DNA of 20,667 nt from an uncultured Clostridia bacterium (GTDB taxonomy: Bacteria > Bacillota > Clostridia > Lachnospirales > Lachnospiraceae): assembly GCA_937896665.1 (NCBI GenBank), contig CALBNS010000104.1:1-20667 (forward strand). The letters run 5' to 3'. Shown piece by piece: positions 1 to 6,923 of the stretch. The notes beneath the pieces were generated by a model. That model ran no database searches, was not told the DNA's origin, and saw only the letters and a program-made list of their open reading frames with translations. Made by a program: the position numbers and the translations under genes. The number at the start of each line of letters is the position of its first letter. Position 1 is the first letter of the stretch.

Positions 1-27
1 CTATTTTCTAGTCGGTGCTATACCCAG

Positions 28-741
28 TTAATTACTTGAAGGCTGAACTGTTACCAGAAATTCATTTGCAATAATCAAGTCTTCAAGAGTAGTAATTTTA
101 ATATTTTCATATGCTCCCTGCACTAGCTTTACTTTTTCACCAAGCATTAATTCCACAACCATAGCATCATCTGTTACTCGGATATTCTGTTGTTCCATCA
201 AAAGACTGTATGCCTTCTTAATGAGTGCATTTTCAAACACCTGTGGTGTCTGAATCTGCCAGAGCAGACTGCGATCCGGAGTCTCCGCCGCAAAACCATC
301 CTCGTTCGCAAATTTAATCGTATCCTTTACCGGCATCCCTACAACGCATGCTTTATGTTGCGTCACTTCATAGTAAACACGGTTTAAAATTGCATCGTCT
401 ATAAAAGGCCGTGCTCCATCGTGAATAAACACATATCCCTCACCCTGTACTTCCTGCAGTCCATTCCACACAGAATGGTAACGTTCTGCTCCACCACTCA
501 CAATTTTAGTGACTTTGCTTATATGATATTTGTCTACAATTTCTTTCTTGCAGTATTCCTCTTGATTGTCCCCAACCACAAGAATGATTTCGTCTATAAC
601 AGTCGATTCTTCAAATGCCCGCAATGCATAATAAAGCACAGGCTTTCCTTGTATTTCCAGATATTGTTTTTGTACCTTTGTCCCCATTCGTCTGCCCTGT
701 CCTGCCGCCAGAACAATCGCCGTGCATTTTACCTTTTGCAT
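28..741 (-). CDS. ispD: 2-C-methyl-D-erythritol 4-phosphate cytidylyltransferase (IspD)
   Basis: Transfers CMP from CTP to 2-C-methyl-D-erythritol 4-phosphate, the third step of the MEP route to isoprenoids; cytosolic. The 237 residues match the family's usual length. The N-terminus has the nucleotide-binding loop AAGQGRRMG (residues 12-20) followed by QKQY, then HDGARPF near residue 107 and TDDAMVVE near 190, all typical of IspD. The usual P of PKQ is replaced in the loop (KVQKQY). The ATG at 739-741 is preceded by GGAG nine bases upstream. The start lies one base after the tsaD stop, so it is the last gene of the operon that begins near 5112 and is probably translationally coupled to tsaD. 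IspD is often fused to or next to IspF; no ispF is visible in the 27 bases that remain. Confidence 0.95.
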   Translation of the reverse strand: MQKVKCTAIVLAAGQGRRMGTKVQKQYLEIQGKPVLYYALRAFEESTVIDEIILVVGDNQEEYCKKEIVDKYHISKVTKIVSGGAERYHSVWNGLQEVQGEGYVFIHDGARPFIDDAILNRVYYEVTQHKACVVGMPVKDTIKFANEDGFAAETPDRSLLWQIQTPQVFENALIKKAYSLLMEQQNIRVTDDAMVVELMLGEKVKLVQGAYENIKITTLEDLIIANEFLVTVQPSSN

Positions 742-742
742 A

Positions 743-1768
743 CTAACGTTCTCCTAATTTCAAGTTTGGAACTGCATTCAAATCCCATCCGTGTCTGGTT
801 CCACGAATATATTCATAATAAGCTGCTGCCCCTATCATTGCCGCATTGTCTGTGCATAAAATAGGGGAAGGATAAAAAAATTCTACAGCATTCTTGTCAC
901 ATGCATTTTTCATTGCTGTACGCAATGTGCTATTTGATGCCACACCGCCCGCAATTGCTAATTTAGACAAACCATATTCTTTCACTGCGTGCATCGCATT
1001 TTCCACTAATACATCTGTGACTGCCTTTTGAAAAGACGCAGCAATGTCTGCATTATTATAAGTTTCCCCTCTCATTTTACATCCATTAATATAATTCAGA
1101 ACAGAAGATTTTACACCGCTGAAACTAAAATCATATGGGGCATCATGCATGTGCGCCTTAGGGAAAATAATTGCATCTGCATTTCCTTCTTTGGATAGTT
1201 TATCTATCTTAGGACCGCCCGGATAGCCAAGCCCAATGGCACGTGCGACTTTGTCAAATGCTTCCCCTGCCGCATCATCCCTGGTCCTTCCAATGATTTC
1301 ATACTCACCATAATCCTTTACGCACACAAGGTGTGTATGTCCGCCTGAGACTACCAGACAGATAAATGGCGGTTCCAGTTCTTTATTTTCAATAAAATTA
1401 GCTGAAATATGCCCTTCAATATGGTGCACTCCCACCAATGGAAGTTTTTTGGCATAAGCAATTGCCTTTGCTTCTGCAACACCCACTAACAGCGCTCCCA
1501 CCAATCCAGGCCCATACGTTACACCGATTGCATCTATGTCATCTAAAGTAACGGAAGCTTCACTCAACGCTTCTTCAATTACCTGATTAATCTTTTCAAT
1601 ATGTTTACGCGACGCAATCTCAGGGACTACGCCTCCATATAATTTGTGAAGTTCTATCTGCGACGAAATCACATTAGACAGCACTTCTCTCCCATTTTTT
1701 ACAACAGCAGCCGCCGTCTCGTCACAAGAACTTTCTATTGCCAATATCAAAACATCTTTTTCTGCCAT
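743..1768 (-). CDS. tsaD: tRNA N6-threonylcarbamoyladenosine transferase subunit TsaD
   Basis: Transfers the threonylcarbamoyl group from threonylcarbamoyl-AMP to A37 of ANN-decoding tRNAs, working with TsaB and TsaE (both encoded upstream in this operon). It is an ASKHA-fold protein. Visible signatures are AIESSCDET at the N-terminus, the metal-binding HIEGH near residue 116, VVSGGHTHL, DDAAGEAFDKVAR, and a C-terminal CTDNAAMIG with the conserved aspartate. An ATG two codons upstream (1772-1774) abuts the GGGAAG ribosome binding site with no spacing. The ATG at 1766-1768 has six bases of spacing and is preferred, giving 341 residues, close to the usual length. The stop is TAG, one base before ispD. 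Confidence 0.96.
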   Translation of the reverse strand: MAEKDVLILAIESSCDETAAAVVKNGREVLSNVISSQIELHKLYGGVVPEIASRKHIEKINQVIEEALSEASVTLDDIDAIGVTYGPGLVGALLVGVAEAKAIAYAKKLPLVGVHHIEGHISANFIENKELEPPFICLVVSGGHTHLVCVKDYGEYEIIGRTRDDAAGEAFDKVARAIGLGYPGGPKIDKLSKEGNADAIIFPKAHMHDAPYDFSFSGVKSSVLNYINGCKMRGETYNNADIAASFQKAVTDVLVENAMHAVKEYGLSKLAIAGGVASNSTLRTAMKNACDKNAVEFFYPSPILCTDNAAMIGAAAYYEYIRGTRHGWDLNAVPNLKLGER

Positions 1769-1795
1769 AATCATCTTCCCTTTTCCCTTGATTCC

Positions 1796-2707
1796 CTAAT
1801 TTTCAGGGAAATCCAATTCCACCGACATTCTGTCTTTTCCGGCTTTTGCATTTGGAAAAACTGCACGTACATCATCCATATAGTCCTCCGGTCTTGTCAG
1901 AGACGGGCTGTAGTGGGTAAGCCACATTTCTTTCACACCAGCTTCTTTTGCAAGATTTGCCGCTTCATAAAATGTCATGTGCCTGTACTCTTTCGCTTTT
2001 GCTCCTTTATCTTTTTCACCGTACATTCCTTCACAGATAAATAAATCCGAACCTACCGCATTTTCTTTAATGGAAACGGTAGGTCTGGTATCTGTACAAT
2101 AAGTCAGTTTAATTCCTTTTCTTGGTGGTCCAAGAACCATGTCCGGCCTATAAATCGTTCCCTCTAAATCTACTGTTTCTCCTTTTTGCAGGAGCTTCCA
2201 ATATTGTTTCGGGATTTCCTGCTTGACAGCTCTTTCCGGGTCGAATCTTCCGGCACGGTCGATCTCCAACGTATATCCATAACAAACCACATTATGATTC
2301 ACGCGAAATGCTTTCAACCGATACCCATTCATTTCGATAACCTGCTCTGGCTCTGTAATCTCTAGAAATTTAATCTCAAACGGAAGCTCAGGTGCAATCA
2401 CGCGCAAGGAATTTACCACCCGTTCCAGACCTCTCGGTCCAATTAAAGTAAGTGGCTCCGTTCTGTCTGCATTCCCCATCGTGAGCAGCAAACCCGGCAG
2501 CCCACTAATATGATCACCGTGATAATGTGTGAAACAAATCACGTCAATTGGTTTGAAACTCCATCCTTTTTCTTTGATAGCTATCTGCGTACCTTCACCA
2601 CAGTCAATCAACATACTGCTTCCGTTAAACCGCATCATCAGTGACGTCAGCCAACGATATGGCAGCGGCATCATTCCGCCGCTTCCTAATAAACAAACAT
2701 CCAACAT
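1796..2707 (-). CDS. rnz: Ribonuclease Z
   Basis: Endonuclease that trims the 3' trailer of tRNA precursors, especially those lacking an encoded CCA. It belongs to the metallo-beta-lactamase superfamily and has the short (about 300-residue) RNase Z form. The zinc motif is HYHGDH at residues 61-66, and CGEGTQ at 36-41 is the usual preceding strand. Further metal ligands are the aspartate of YCTDTRP and the histidine of LTHYSP, both in the C-terminal half. The ATG at 2705-2707 follows an AGG-containing ribosome binding site. It lies 13 bases after the small zinc-ribbon gene and 27 bases before the tsaD start, so it is part of the same operon; tRNA end processing next to t6A modification is functionally coherent. 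Confidence 0.94.
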   Translation of the reverse strand: MLDVCLLGSGGMMPLPYRWLTSLMMRFNGSSMLIDCGEGTQIAIKEKGWSFKPIDVICFTHYHGDHISGLPGLLLTMGNADRTEPLTLIGPRGLERVVNSLRVIAPELPFEIKFLEITEPEQVIEMNGYRLKAFRVNHNVVCYGYTLEIDRAGRFDPERAVKQEIPKQYWKLLQKGETVDLEGTIYRPDMVLGPPRKGIKLTYCTDTRPTVSIKENAVGSDLFICEGMYGEKDKGAKAKEYRHMTFYEAANLAKEAGVKEMWLTHYSPSLTRPEDYMDDVRAVFPNAKAGKDRMSVELDFPEN

Positions 2708-2720
2708 GTTTTTTACCTGC

Positions 2721-2951
2721 CTATTCTATTTCTGCCGGAATCTGAAACGCTACAACAATCTCATCATAACAGGATTCACACAAATCAAATCTGTGCACCT
2801 CATTATCTTTTCCAGAGAAGTACCCCCATCTCTTTTCTACCGAGAGCACATCTTCCCTTGCGATGCCATTCTCTACAGCGATTTCTTTTCCACATTTATT
2901 ACAAATAATTTTTGTTACTTCTTCTGTTTCTTGGATTCTATACTTACGCAT
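2721..2951 (-). CDS. Small conserved-looking protein with two CxxC pairs (zinc-ribbon-like)
   Basis: A 76-residue protein of unknown function. It has two cysteine pairs, C17-x-x-C20 (ICNKCGK) and C58-x-x-C61 (LCESCYDE), spaced as in small zinc ribbons or rubredoxin-like knuckles; zinc binding is inferred. The middle is mixed polar with an aromatic RWGYFSG segment. The ATG at 2949-2951 has a strong GAGGAGG ribosome binding site nine bases upstream, which supports it as a real gene. It lies 61 bases after rimI and 13 before rnz, between t6A and RNase Z genes, so a role linked to tRNA or translation is possible, but nothing in the sequence shows one. Confidence 0.75.
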   Translation of the reverse strand: MRKYRIQETEEVTKIICNKCGKEIAVENGIAREDVLSVEKRWGYFSGKDNEVHRFDLCESCYDEIVVAFQIPAEIE

Positions 2952-3012
2952 ATATCATTTCCTCCTCTGAAAGTTTTTACGAACTCATTATATCGCCCGT
3001 ATCAATCAATTC

Positions 3013-3465
3013 CTAGTGGAAACTGCATCCAATGTCTTTACTCATCAATACTGCATTTTCCGTTGGATTCCGATAAAAATGTTTTCGAATTCCATCTGTC
3101 TGAAATCCATAAGCCTGATACAGACCTCTTGCTCCTTCATTGCTTTCCCGTACATCCAATAACAACCGGCGAATTCCGTTTTCCACACACAACTTACAGG
3201 TGTAATCTAAAATTCCACGGGCAGCCCCTTGCCTACGTTTGTCGGGTGCCACTGCAATCCGGGCAATCTCACCTTCGTCTAGAACATGATAAACAATACA
3301 GTATCCTGCAATTTCACTTTCTATTTCCACAACAGTAACAAAAGTCTGTACGTTCAAAAACGCATCATAAATACTTTTTCTACTCCATGCATCGGAAAAT
3401 ATATGCGCTTCCAAAACAGCCATTGCATCAACATCAGTTTCCGTCATCTTACGAAATACCAGCAT
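3013..3465 (-). CDS. rimI: GNAT N-acetyltransferase, RimI-type (ribosomal protein bS18 alanine acetyltransferase)
   Basis: Predicted to acetylate the N-terminal alanine of ribosomal protein S18 using acetyl-CoA; some bacterial homologues act more broadly. The 150 residues match RimI length. The acetyl-CoA loop is seen in RIAVAPDKRRQGAARGIL, followed by LLLDVRESNEGARGLYQAYGF and the C-terminal DAVLM-like NAVLMSKDIG. The open frame runs back to 3576, but the extra 37 residues would lie inside tsaB. The ATG at 3463-3465 starts the canonical GNAT sequence (MLVFRKMTETD) and overlaps the tsaB stop by 17 bases, which suggests translational coupling. rimI next to tsaB is a very common order in Bacillota. 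Confidence 0.9.
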   Translation of the reverse strand: MLVFRKMTETDVDAMAVLEAHIFSDAWSRKSIYDAFLNVQTFVTVVEIESEIAGYCIVYHVLDEGEIARIAVAPDKRRQGAARGILDYTCKLCVENGIRRLLLDVRESNEGARGLYQAYGFQTDGIRKHFYRNPTENAVLMSKDIGCSFH

Positions 3466-4159
3466 TTTTCTCTGCACGCTCCCGTTCTGCCTGCGACAAC
3501 CGCAAATAATCCGGCTGATGTTCTGTTGCCGTCTCAATCTTACCTTGTTTAAAATACTGTATACCAAGTGCACCAACTGCTGCTGCGCGCTGTCTATTCA
3601 GATGCGCCGGTGCAAAATAAAACTCTCCATTAAGTCCCGCTTCTAACCGCTGTCTGTAAACCGGTACCCCGTCACCCATAAAAGTTACTTTATCCTGATA
3701 CTGATTTAACTTTTCAATTAATTCCTGCACTGTGATTGCCATCTGCTCTTCGACAACAATAAATTCGCCCTTTTCAAAACGATATAATCCAGTATACACC
3801 TGTTCCCTTCCGGCATCCATAATCGGACAAATCAAGCCCTCGTTTCCATAAAGGCCATATGCCATTCCGTCCACGGTAGGTACATGTATCAATGGTTTAC
3901 CCAAAGCAAGACCGAGTCCTTTCGCTGTCGCAGAACCGATACGAAGACCCGTAAACGAGCCCGGACCGCCGGCTACTGCAATCGCATCAATTGATGATAA
4001 ATCAAATTCTGTCATTTTCACAATCTCATCTAACATTGGAAGCAATGTCTGTGAATGTGTTTTTTTATAATTCACTGTGTATTCTGCAATCATTTGTTCC
4101 TCTTCCAAAATCGCCACTGTCGCGACGAGTCCGGAACTGTCCAATGTTAATATCCGCAT
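3449..4159 (-). CDS. tsaB: tRNA threonylcarbamoyladenosine biosynthesis protein TsaB
   Basis: Non-catalytic partner of TsaD in t6A synthesis; it is an ASKHA-fold paralogue of TsaD that supports the TsaD-TsaB-TsaE complex. The N-terminus MRILTLDSSGLVATVAI, the central AVAGGPGSFTGLRIG (residues about 62-76) and AKGLGLALGKPLIHVPTVDGMAYG are typical. At 236 residues it is full length. The ATG at 4157-4159 begins two bases after the tsaE stop, with an AGGAAGG-like ribosome binding site inside the end of tsaE. The 3' end overlaps rimI. The C-terminal tail (QAERERAEKNAGIS) is charged and probably variable. Confidence 0.95.
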   Translation of the reverse strand: MRILTLDSSGLVATVAILEEEQMIAEYTVNYKKTHSQTLLPMLDEIVKMTEFDLSSIDAIAVAGGPGSFTGLRIGSATAKGLGLALGKPLIHVPTVDGMAYGLYGNEGLICPIMDAGREQVYTGLYRFEKGEFIVVEEQMAITVQELIEKLNQYQDKVTFMGDGVPVYRQRLEAGLNGEFYFAPAHLNRQRAAAVGALGIQYFKQGKIETATEHQPDYLRLSQAERERAEKNAGIS

Positions 4160-4161
4160 AA

Positions 4162-4593
4162 TTACGCCTTCCTTTCTTCTATCGTGATACGCCGGAATTC
4201 AAATCCCCGTTCTAAATCTTTTTCAATCACAATCTCGGTACGCTCTTCAGGTAGAATTTCTTCGATTAGATTTGCCCATTCAATCAGAGAAACACCATCT
4301 CCATATACATAGTCCTCAAATCCAATCTCATCCATCTCGGAAATATCACTGATTCTATACACGTCAAAATGATAGAACGGCAGCCGTCCCTCATCGTAAA
4401 CCTGCACAATTGTAAATGTAGGGCTGCTAATCGGCTCCCGAATAGAAAGCCCTGCTGCCATCCCCTGCGTAAACACCGTTTTTCCAACACCAAGGTCACC
4501 AACCAGTGTATATACCTGTCCTTCTTTTGCCTGTTTTCCAAGCTTAATACCTAAAGCATACGTCTCTTCAGCACTTCTTGTTTCGATTATCAT
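4162..4593 (-). CDS. tsaE: tRNA threonylcarbamoyladenosine biosynthesis ATPase TsaE
   Basis: P-loop ATPase needed to cycle the TsaB-TsaD complex during t6A formation. Visible motifs are Walker A GDLGVGKT (residues 32-39), the switch-like SPTFTIVQVY, FYHFDVYRI, and the family-typical LIEWANLI near residue 105. The 143 residues are in the usual range. The ATG at 4591-4593 has AGAGG upstream. It lies 12 bases after the YcxB-like gene and two bases before tsaB, so tsaE-tsaB-rimI is a tight module. TsaC/Sua5, the enzyme that makes threonylcarbamoyl-AMP, is not encoded in this window. Confidence 0.95.
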   Translation of the reverse strand: MIIETRSAEETYALGIKLGKQAKEGQVYTLVGDLGVGKTVFTQGMAAGLSIREPISSPTFTIVQVYDEGRLPFYHFDVYRISDISEMDEIGFEDYVYGDGVSLIEWANLIEEILPEERTEIVIEKDLERGFEFRRITIEERKA

Positions 4594-4605
4594 AATAAAC
4601 CTCTT

Positions 4606-5112
4606 TTATCTGATATGTCTAATCCTAACTTTTTTCGGTGGTATGTGCGTATGAATCATTTGCATCACTTCTTCATACTGCTCTCCCATACATTGTTTGG
4701 GGAAAATGATAGCTCTCATACGTGATAAATACAAAATCACCGAACGGTTCGTACTAACAGCCTTCGTGAAATCGCCCCATTTGTTCAGCACTTGCTGCTC
4801 ATCCTGCCTTACAACAACGCCTTCCTCATTCAGCTCATATTGTAATGGCTTTTTAAACATCGGCGAACTCTTCACCTGTACCTTTGCTTTCGTTCTCATT
4901 GAAAACAGTGGCATAATCAGAGCAACGAACGTGACAAAAAACATCGGCATTGCCCATACCGCATCCCCAACTACCGCATCATGAATTCCAAATCCTAATG
5001 CAAAACAGCCAATCACAGTACTCAAAAGACCACTTATGCTGCTGTAATTGTGATACAGCATAAAATCATACATAATGTTATCTGTCATTTTCACTTCAAA
5101 CTTTACGGACAT
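4606..5112 (-). CDS. YcxB-like membrane protein of unknown function
   Basis: A protein of 168 residues with two adjacent hydrophobic segments (about residues 30-46 and 54-72 from the chosen start) and a C-terminal soluble domain. That domain (PLQYELNEEGVVVRQDEQQVLNKWG, then SVILYLSRMRAIIFPK) resembles the YcxB C-terminal domain family by pattern; no biochemical function is known to me. The frame is open to an ATG at 5130, but that start has no ribosome binding site, while the ATG at 5110-5112 has GGAGGGG five bases upstream, so I use the latter. It is the first gene after the promoter at 5175-5203 and leads directly into tsaE. Confidence 0.75.
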   Translation of the reverse strand: MSVKFEVKMTDNIMYDFMLYHNYSSISGLLSTVIGCFALGFGIHDAVVGDAVWAMPMFFVTFVALIMPLFSMRTKAKVQVKSSPMFKKPLQYELNEEGVVVRQDEQQVLNKWGDFTKAVSTNRSVILYLSRMRAIIFPKQCMGEQYEEVMQMIHTHIPPKKVRIRHIR

Positions 5113-5156
5113 ACCTACCCCTCCATTCATTTTATAAATTATGTCTTAAAACAAAG

Positions 5157-5191
5157 ACATGCTACACTATTGAGATTATAGCATAGCATGT
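5157..5191. repeat. Inverted repeat spanning the -10 region between ribU and the tsa operon
   Basis: ACATGCTA at 5157-5164 pairs with TAGCATGT at 5184-5191, eight-base perfect arms around a 19-base loop. On the minus strand the arms are followed by CTTTGTTTTAA, so it may be a weak ribU terminator. It also encloses the -10 of the tsa operon promoter, so it could be an operator. The sequence alone does not decide. Confidence 0.5.
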
Positions 5192-5203
5192 TATCTGTTA
5201 CAA
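5175..5203 (-). promoter_or_regulatory. Sigma-A-type promoter of the YcxB-tsaE-...-ispD operon
   Basis: On the minus strand, -35 TTGTAA (5198-5203), a 17-base spacer and a perfect -10 TATAAT (5175-5180). The -35 overlaps the stop codon of ribU. Transcription would start near 5168, about 55 bases before the first gene. Confidence 0.75.
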
Positions 5204-5833
5204 ATTCATTTTTAAAACCGGACTGATTTTTTTGTAAATCAGCAATACAATGACGGAAACTGTGATTCCTTTTAATAAATTAAATGGTGCCACTGCAAAC
5301 AGAACAAAAGTCAAAAGATTGGTAATATTTCCATTTACCGCAGTCCCCATACTGACCAGACCATCAATCGGCATATGGAATGCTTTTGCATAAGCTGGAA
5401 GGAGAACATAGGCATTCATAAAGCAACCGATGAATGTCATAAACAATGTACCACTAATCATTCCAATAATTGCGCCTTTTTTCGTTCTGCTCTTTTTATA
5501 AATTATTCCCGCTGGCACGCAAAATGCGCAACCAATCAGAAAATTTGCTATTTCTCCTACACAGGCAGTGTCTGTTCCATTAATCAACAGATTCAAAAGA
5601 ACCTTTATCATCTCAATCAAAGCGCCACACATAGGTCCCATTGTAAAACAGCCAACCAGCACCGGCACTTCGCTCAAATCAATCTTGTAAAACGGTGGTG
5701 CAAATGGCAGTGAAATGTCAAACAGCATCAATACTACTGCAATTGCTCCCAGCATACCTATCTGGGTAACTTCTCTGACATTTACCTTTTTTTGTGTTTT
5801 GATTCTTGTTTGTGTTCTTGTTTCTGTACTCAT
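5198..5833 (-). CDS. ribU: Riboflavin ECF transporter substrate-binding component RibU
   Basis: Membrane S component that binds riboflavin and is driven by an EcfT-EcfA-EcfA' module encoded elsewhere. The 211 residues carry about six hydrophobic segments. Family-typical stretches are LPFAPPFYKIDLSEVPVLVG (about residues 42-61), the MGPMCGALIEMIKVLLNLL helix and CVGEIANFLIG. The first 20 residues are a hydrophilic, cationic cytoplasmic extension. The ATG at 5831-5833 follows AAAGGAAG. The assignment is reinforced by the FMN riboswitch and terminator upstream (6016-6134, 5969-5999), which should stop transcription when FMN is plentiful. No ATPase lies in this unit, as expected for a group II ECF system; the ATPase gene downstream of the cobalamin leader is probably dedicated to its own S component. 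Confidence 0.93.
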   Translation of the reverse strand: MSTETRTQTRIKTQKKVNVREVTQIGMLGAIAVVLMLFDISLPFAPPFYKIDLSEVPVLVGCFTMGPMCGALIEMIKVLLNLLINGTDTACVGEIANFLIGCAFCVPAGIIYKKSRTKKGAIIGMISGTLFMTFIGCFMNAYVLLPAYAKAFHMPIDGLVSMGTAVNGNITNLLTFVLFAVAPFNLLKGITVSVIVLLIYKKISPVLKMNL

Positions 5834-5848
5834 ATTTTTCTTCCTTTC

Positions 5849-5896
5849 TTACAAAGGAATTCTTCTGGTTCGAAACACACTTCGTTCCTTATCCAT
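5849..5896 (-). CDS. Possible 15-codon leader ORF between the FMN riboswitch and ribU
   Basis: On the minus strand an ATG at 5894-5896 opens a 15-codon frame (MDKERSVFRTRRIPL) ending in TAA at 5849-5851, 15 bases before the ribU start. A GAGGAG motif lies at 5907-5912, ten bases upstream, inside a small hairpin (ACTCC/GGAGT, 5906-5919) that could mask it. The peptide is basic. It may be chance; no conservation evidence is available here. Confidence 0.2.
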   Translation of the reverse strand: MDKERSVFRTRRIPL

Positions 5897-5968
5897 GCCT
5901 TACGCACTCCTCGCGGAGTATTTTTATATTTTAGGAAGCATCCCGAGAGGACTACTTTCCTAGCATAT

Positions 5969-5999
5969 AAAAAAGCCCTGAATATAAAAATTCAGGGCT
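5969..5999 (-). terminator. Intrinsic terminator of the FMN riboswitch expression platform
   Basis: A perfect 10-bp stem (AGCCCTGAAT at 5990-5999 with its partner at 5974-5983 on the minus strand) and a six-base loop, followed directly by six U residues. It begins about 17 bases after the aptamer end and lies upstream of ribU, the standard layout for FMN-induced premature termination. Confidence 0.9.
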
Positions 6000-6015
6000 A
6001 TAGCACAATTTTCAC

Positions 6016-6134
6016 GTGCATCTTCTCTCATCCAGACTATACTGTCGGTACTGGAATTTCACCAGTTCAGCCACTTTCGTGGGTCGCGGACTTTACCGCC
6101 GGTAGGGAATTACACCCTGCCCCGAAGAATCCTT
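6016..6134 (-). promoter_or_regulatory. FMN riboswitch (RFN element)
   Basis: Read on the minus strand, the leader has the hallmark RFN blocks in order: GGATTCTTCGGGGCAGGGTG, then ATTCCCTACCGGCGGTAA, AGTCCGCGACCC, a variable hairpin (CCACGAAAGTGG), CTGGTGAAATTCCAG, CCGACAGTATAGTCTGGATG and the closing GAGAGAAGATG, whose GAAG pairs with the 5' CUUC. All core boxes are intact. It lies upstream of ribU with a terminator between, so FMN binding should favour termination. Confidence 0.96.
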
Positions 6135-6149
6135 ATTTATTTCTAAATC

Positions 6150-6178
6150 ATTATAATCCAATACAATCCGTTATGCAA
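6150..6178 (-). promoter_or_regulatory. Promoter of the FMN riboswitch-ribU unit
   Basis: Minus-strand -35 TTGCAT (6173-6178), a 17-base spacer and a perfect -10 TATAAT (6150-6155). It would start transcription near 6143, just before the aptamer. Confidence 0.75.
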
Positions 6179-6252
6179 GCCCTATTTTAAGCCAAATTTA
6201 TTCAATTGATAATCATATTAAAACTCTTTTTATTATCGGATGGAAAGATCAT

Positions 6253-6276
6253 AGAGTAAGTAATCTTACTTACTCT
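6253..6276. repeat. Perfect 11-bp palindrome at the end of the cobalamin ECF operon
   Basis: AGAGTAAGTAA and TTACTTACTCT flank a two-base centre and overlap the stop codon of the S-component gene. The position suits a terminator for the operon, but on the minus strand the downstream bases (ATGATCTTTCC) form only a weak U tract and the stem is AU-rich. It could instead be an mRNA 3'-end stabiliser or chance. Confidence 0.45.
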
Positions 6277-6916
6277 TGATTCGCTCCAACTTTTCAATCA
6301 TAGGTTTTGCCCCGATTGCAAGAAACAATACGGTGGATCCCGCCTGTACCAGATCAAACGGAAGACCACTCATATACATAGCCAGCAGCCCTTCCCATGT
6401 AAGATCCGACGTATACATGACGGCAGCTGAAAGATTCATAATACCGCCAAAGATAAAAATGACCGACAGAAATCCGTACACGCACAGAGATGTTTTTCGA
6501 ATTCTGCCTTGTCGAAAGAGAATGCCTGCAAAAAAACCGATAAGCCCATAAGAAAGCATCTGCCATGGGGTCCACGGCCCCTGTCCAAAAAAGATATTCG
6601 ATACCAGCATACTAATACATCCCACTAAAAATCCCGATTTAGCTCCCAATGTAACACCACAAATAATCACCATCGCAGCAACCGGTTTGAAATTCGGCAG
6701 CATATAAAAAGCGGCTCTTCCAGCGACCGTAATCGCAGACAATACTGCTATCATTACCAAATCCCTTGTCTGCATTTTTCTCTTTCCCCTTCGCATAATA
6801 ACGATTCCGGTCTCATCACGTTGAAATGGAACTATTGGCTTTCCTTTCTTTTTACAAACGCTTTCTGCGTTCAAATATTGCTTCAAAAATAATTGTAATT
6901 CTTTTTTCCGCTCCAT
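6266..6916 (-). CDS. ECF transporter S component, predicted cobalamin/corrinoid-specific
   Basis: Integral membrane substrate-binding subunit. After a hydrophilic N-terminal segment of about 48 residues it has around six hydrophobic helices beginning at MQTRDLVMIAVLSAITVAG, with FKPVAAMVIICGVTLGAKSGFLVG and GPWTPWQMLSYGLIGFFAG typical of ECF S components. Substrate is inferred from context: last gene of an operon under a cobalamin riboswitch, next to its own ATPase and T genes (the arrangement described for predicted cobalamin CbrT-type systems). The frame opens at 6946, but that ATG lacks a ribosome binding site. The ATG at 6914-6916 lies eight bases after the ATPase stop, with AGG ten bases before it. 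A later start at MQTRD has a GGGG-containing site upstream and would give a standard-length S protein, so the true start is uncertain. Confidence 0.82.
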   Translation of the reverse strand: MERKKELQLFLKQYLNAESVCKKKGKPIVPFQRDETGIVIMRRGKRKMQTRDLVMIAVLSAITVAGRAAFYMLPNFKPVAAMVIICGVTLGAKSGFLVGCISMLVSNIFFGQGPWTPWQMLSYGLIGFFAGILFRQGRIRKTSLCVYGFLSVIFIFGGIMNLSAAVMYTSDLTWEGLLAMYMSGLPFDLVQAGSTVLFLAIGAKPMIEKLERIKSK

Positions 6917-6923
6917 GTCACTT

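Noticed and set aside
2529..3338. Long plus-strand open frame of about 269 codons
   Set aside because: It runs antisense across rnz, the small two-CxxC gene and rimI, lacks a ribosome binding site and has a protein composition typical of a reverse-frame shadow.
5867..5880. GGTTCGAAAC on the plus strand, like a tRNA T-loop
   Set aside because: No acceptor, D or anticodon stems surround it; it lies in the ribU leader.
6205..6222. TTGATAATCATATT resembling half of a Fur box
   Set aside because: Only a partial match in AT-rich sequence, and not placed on a promoter.
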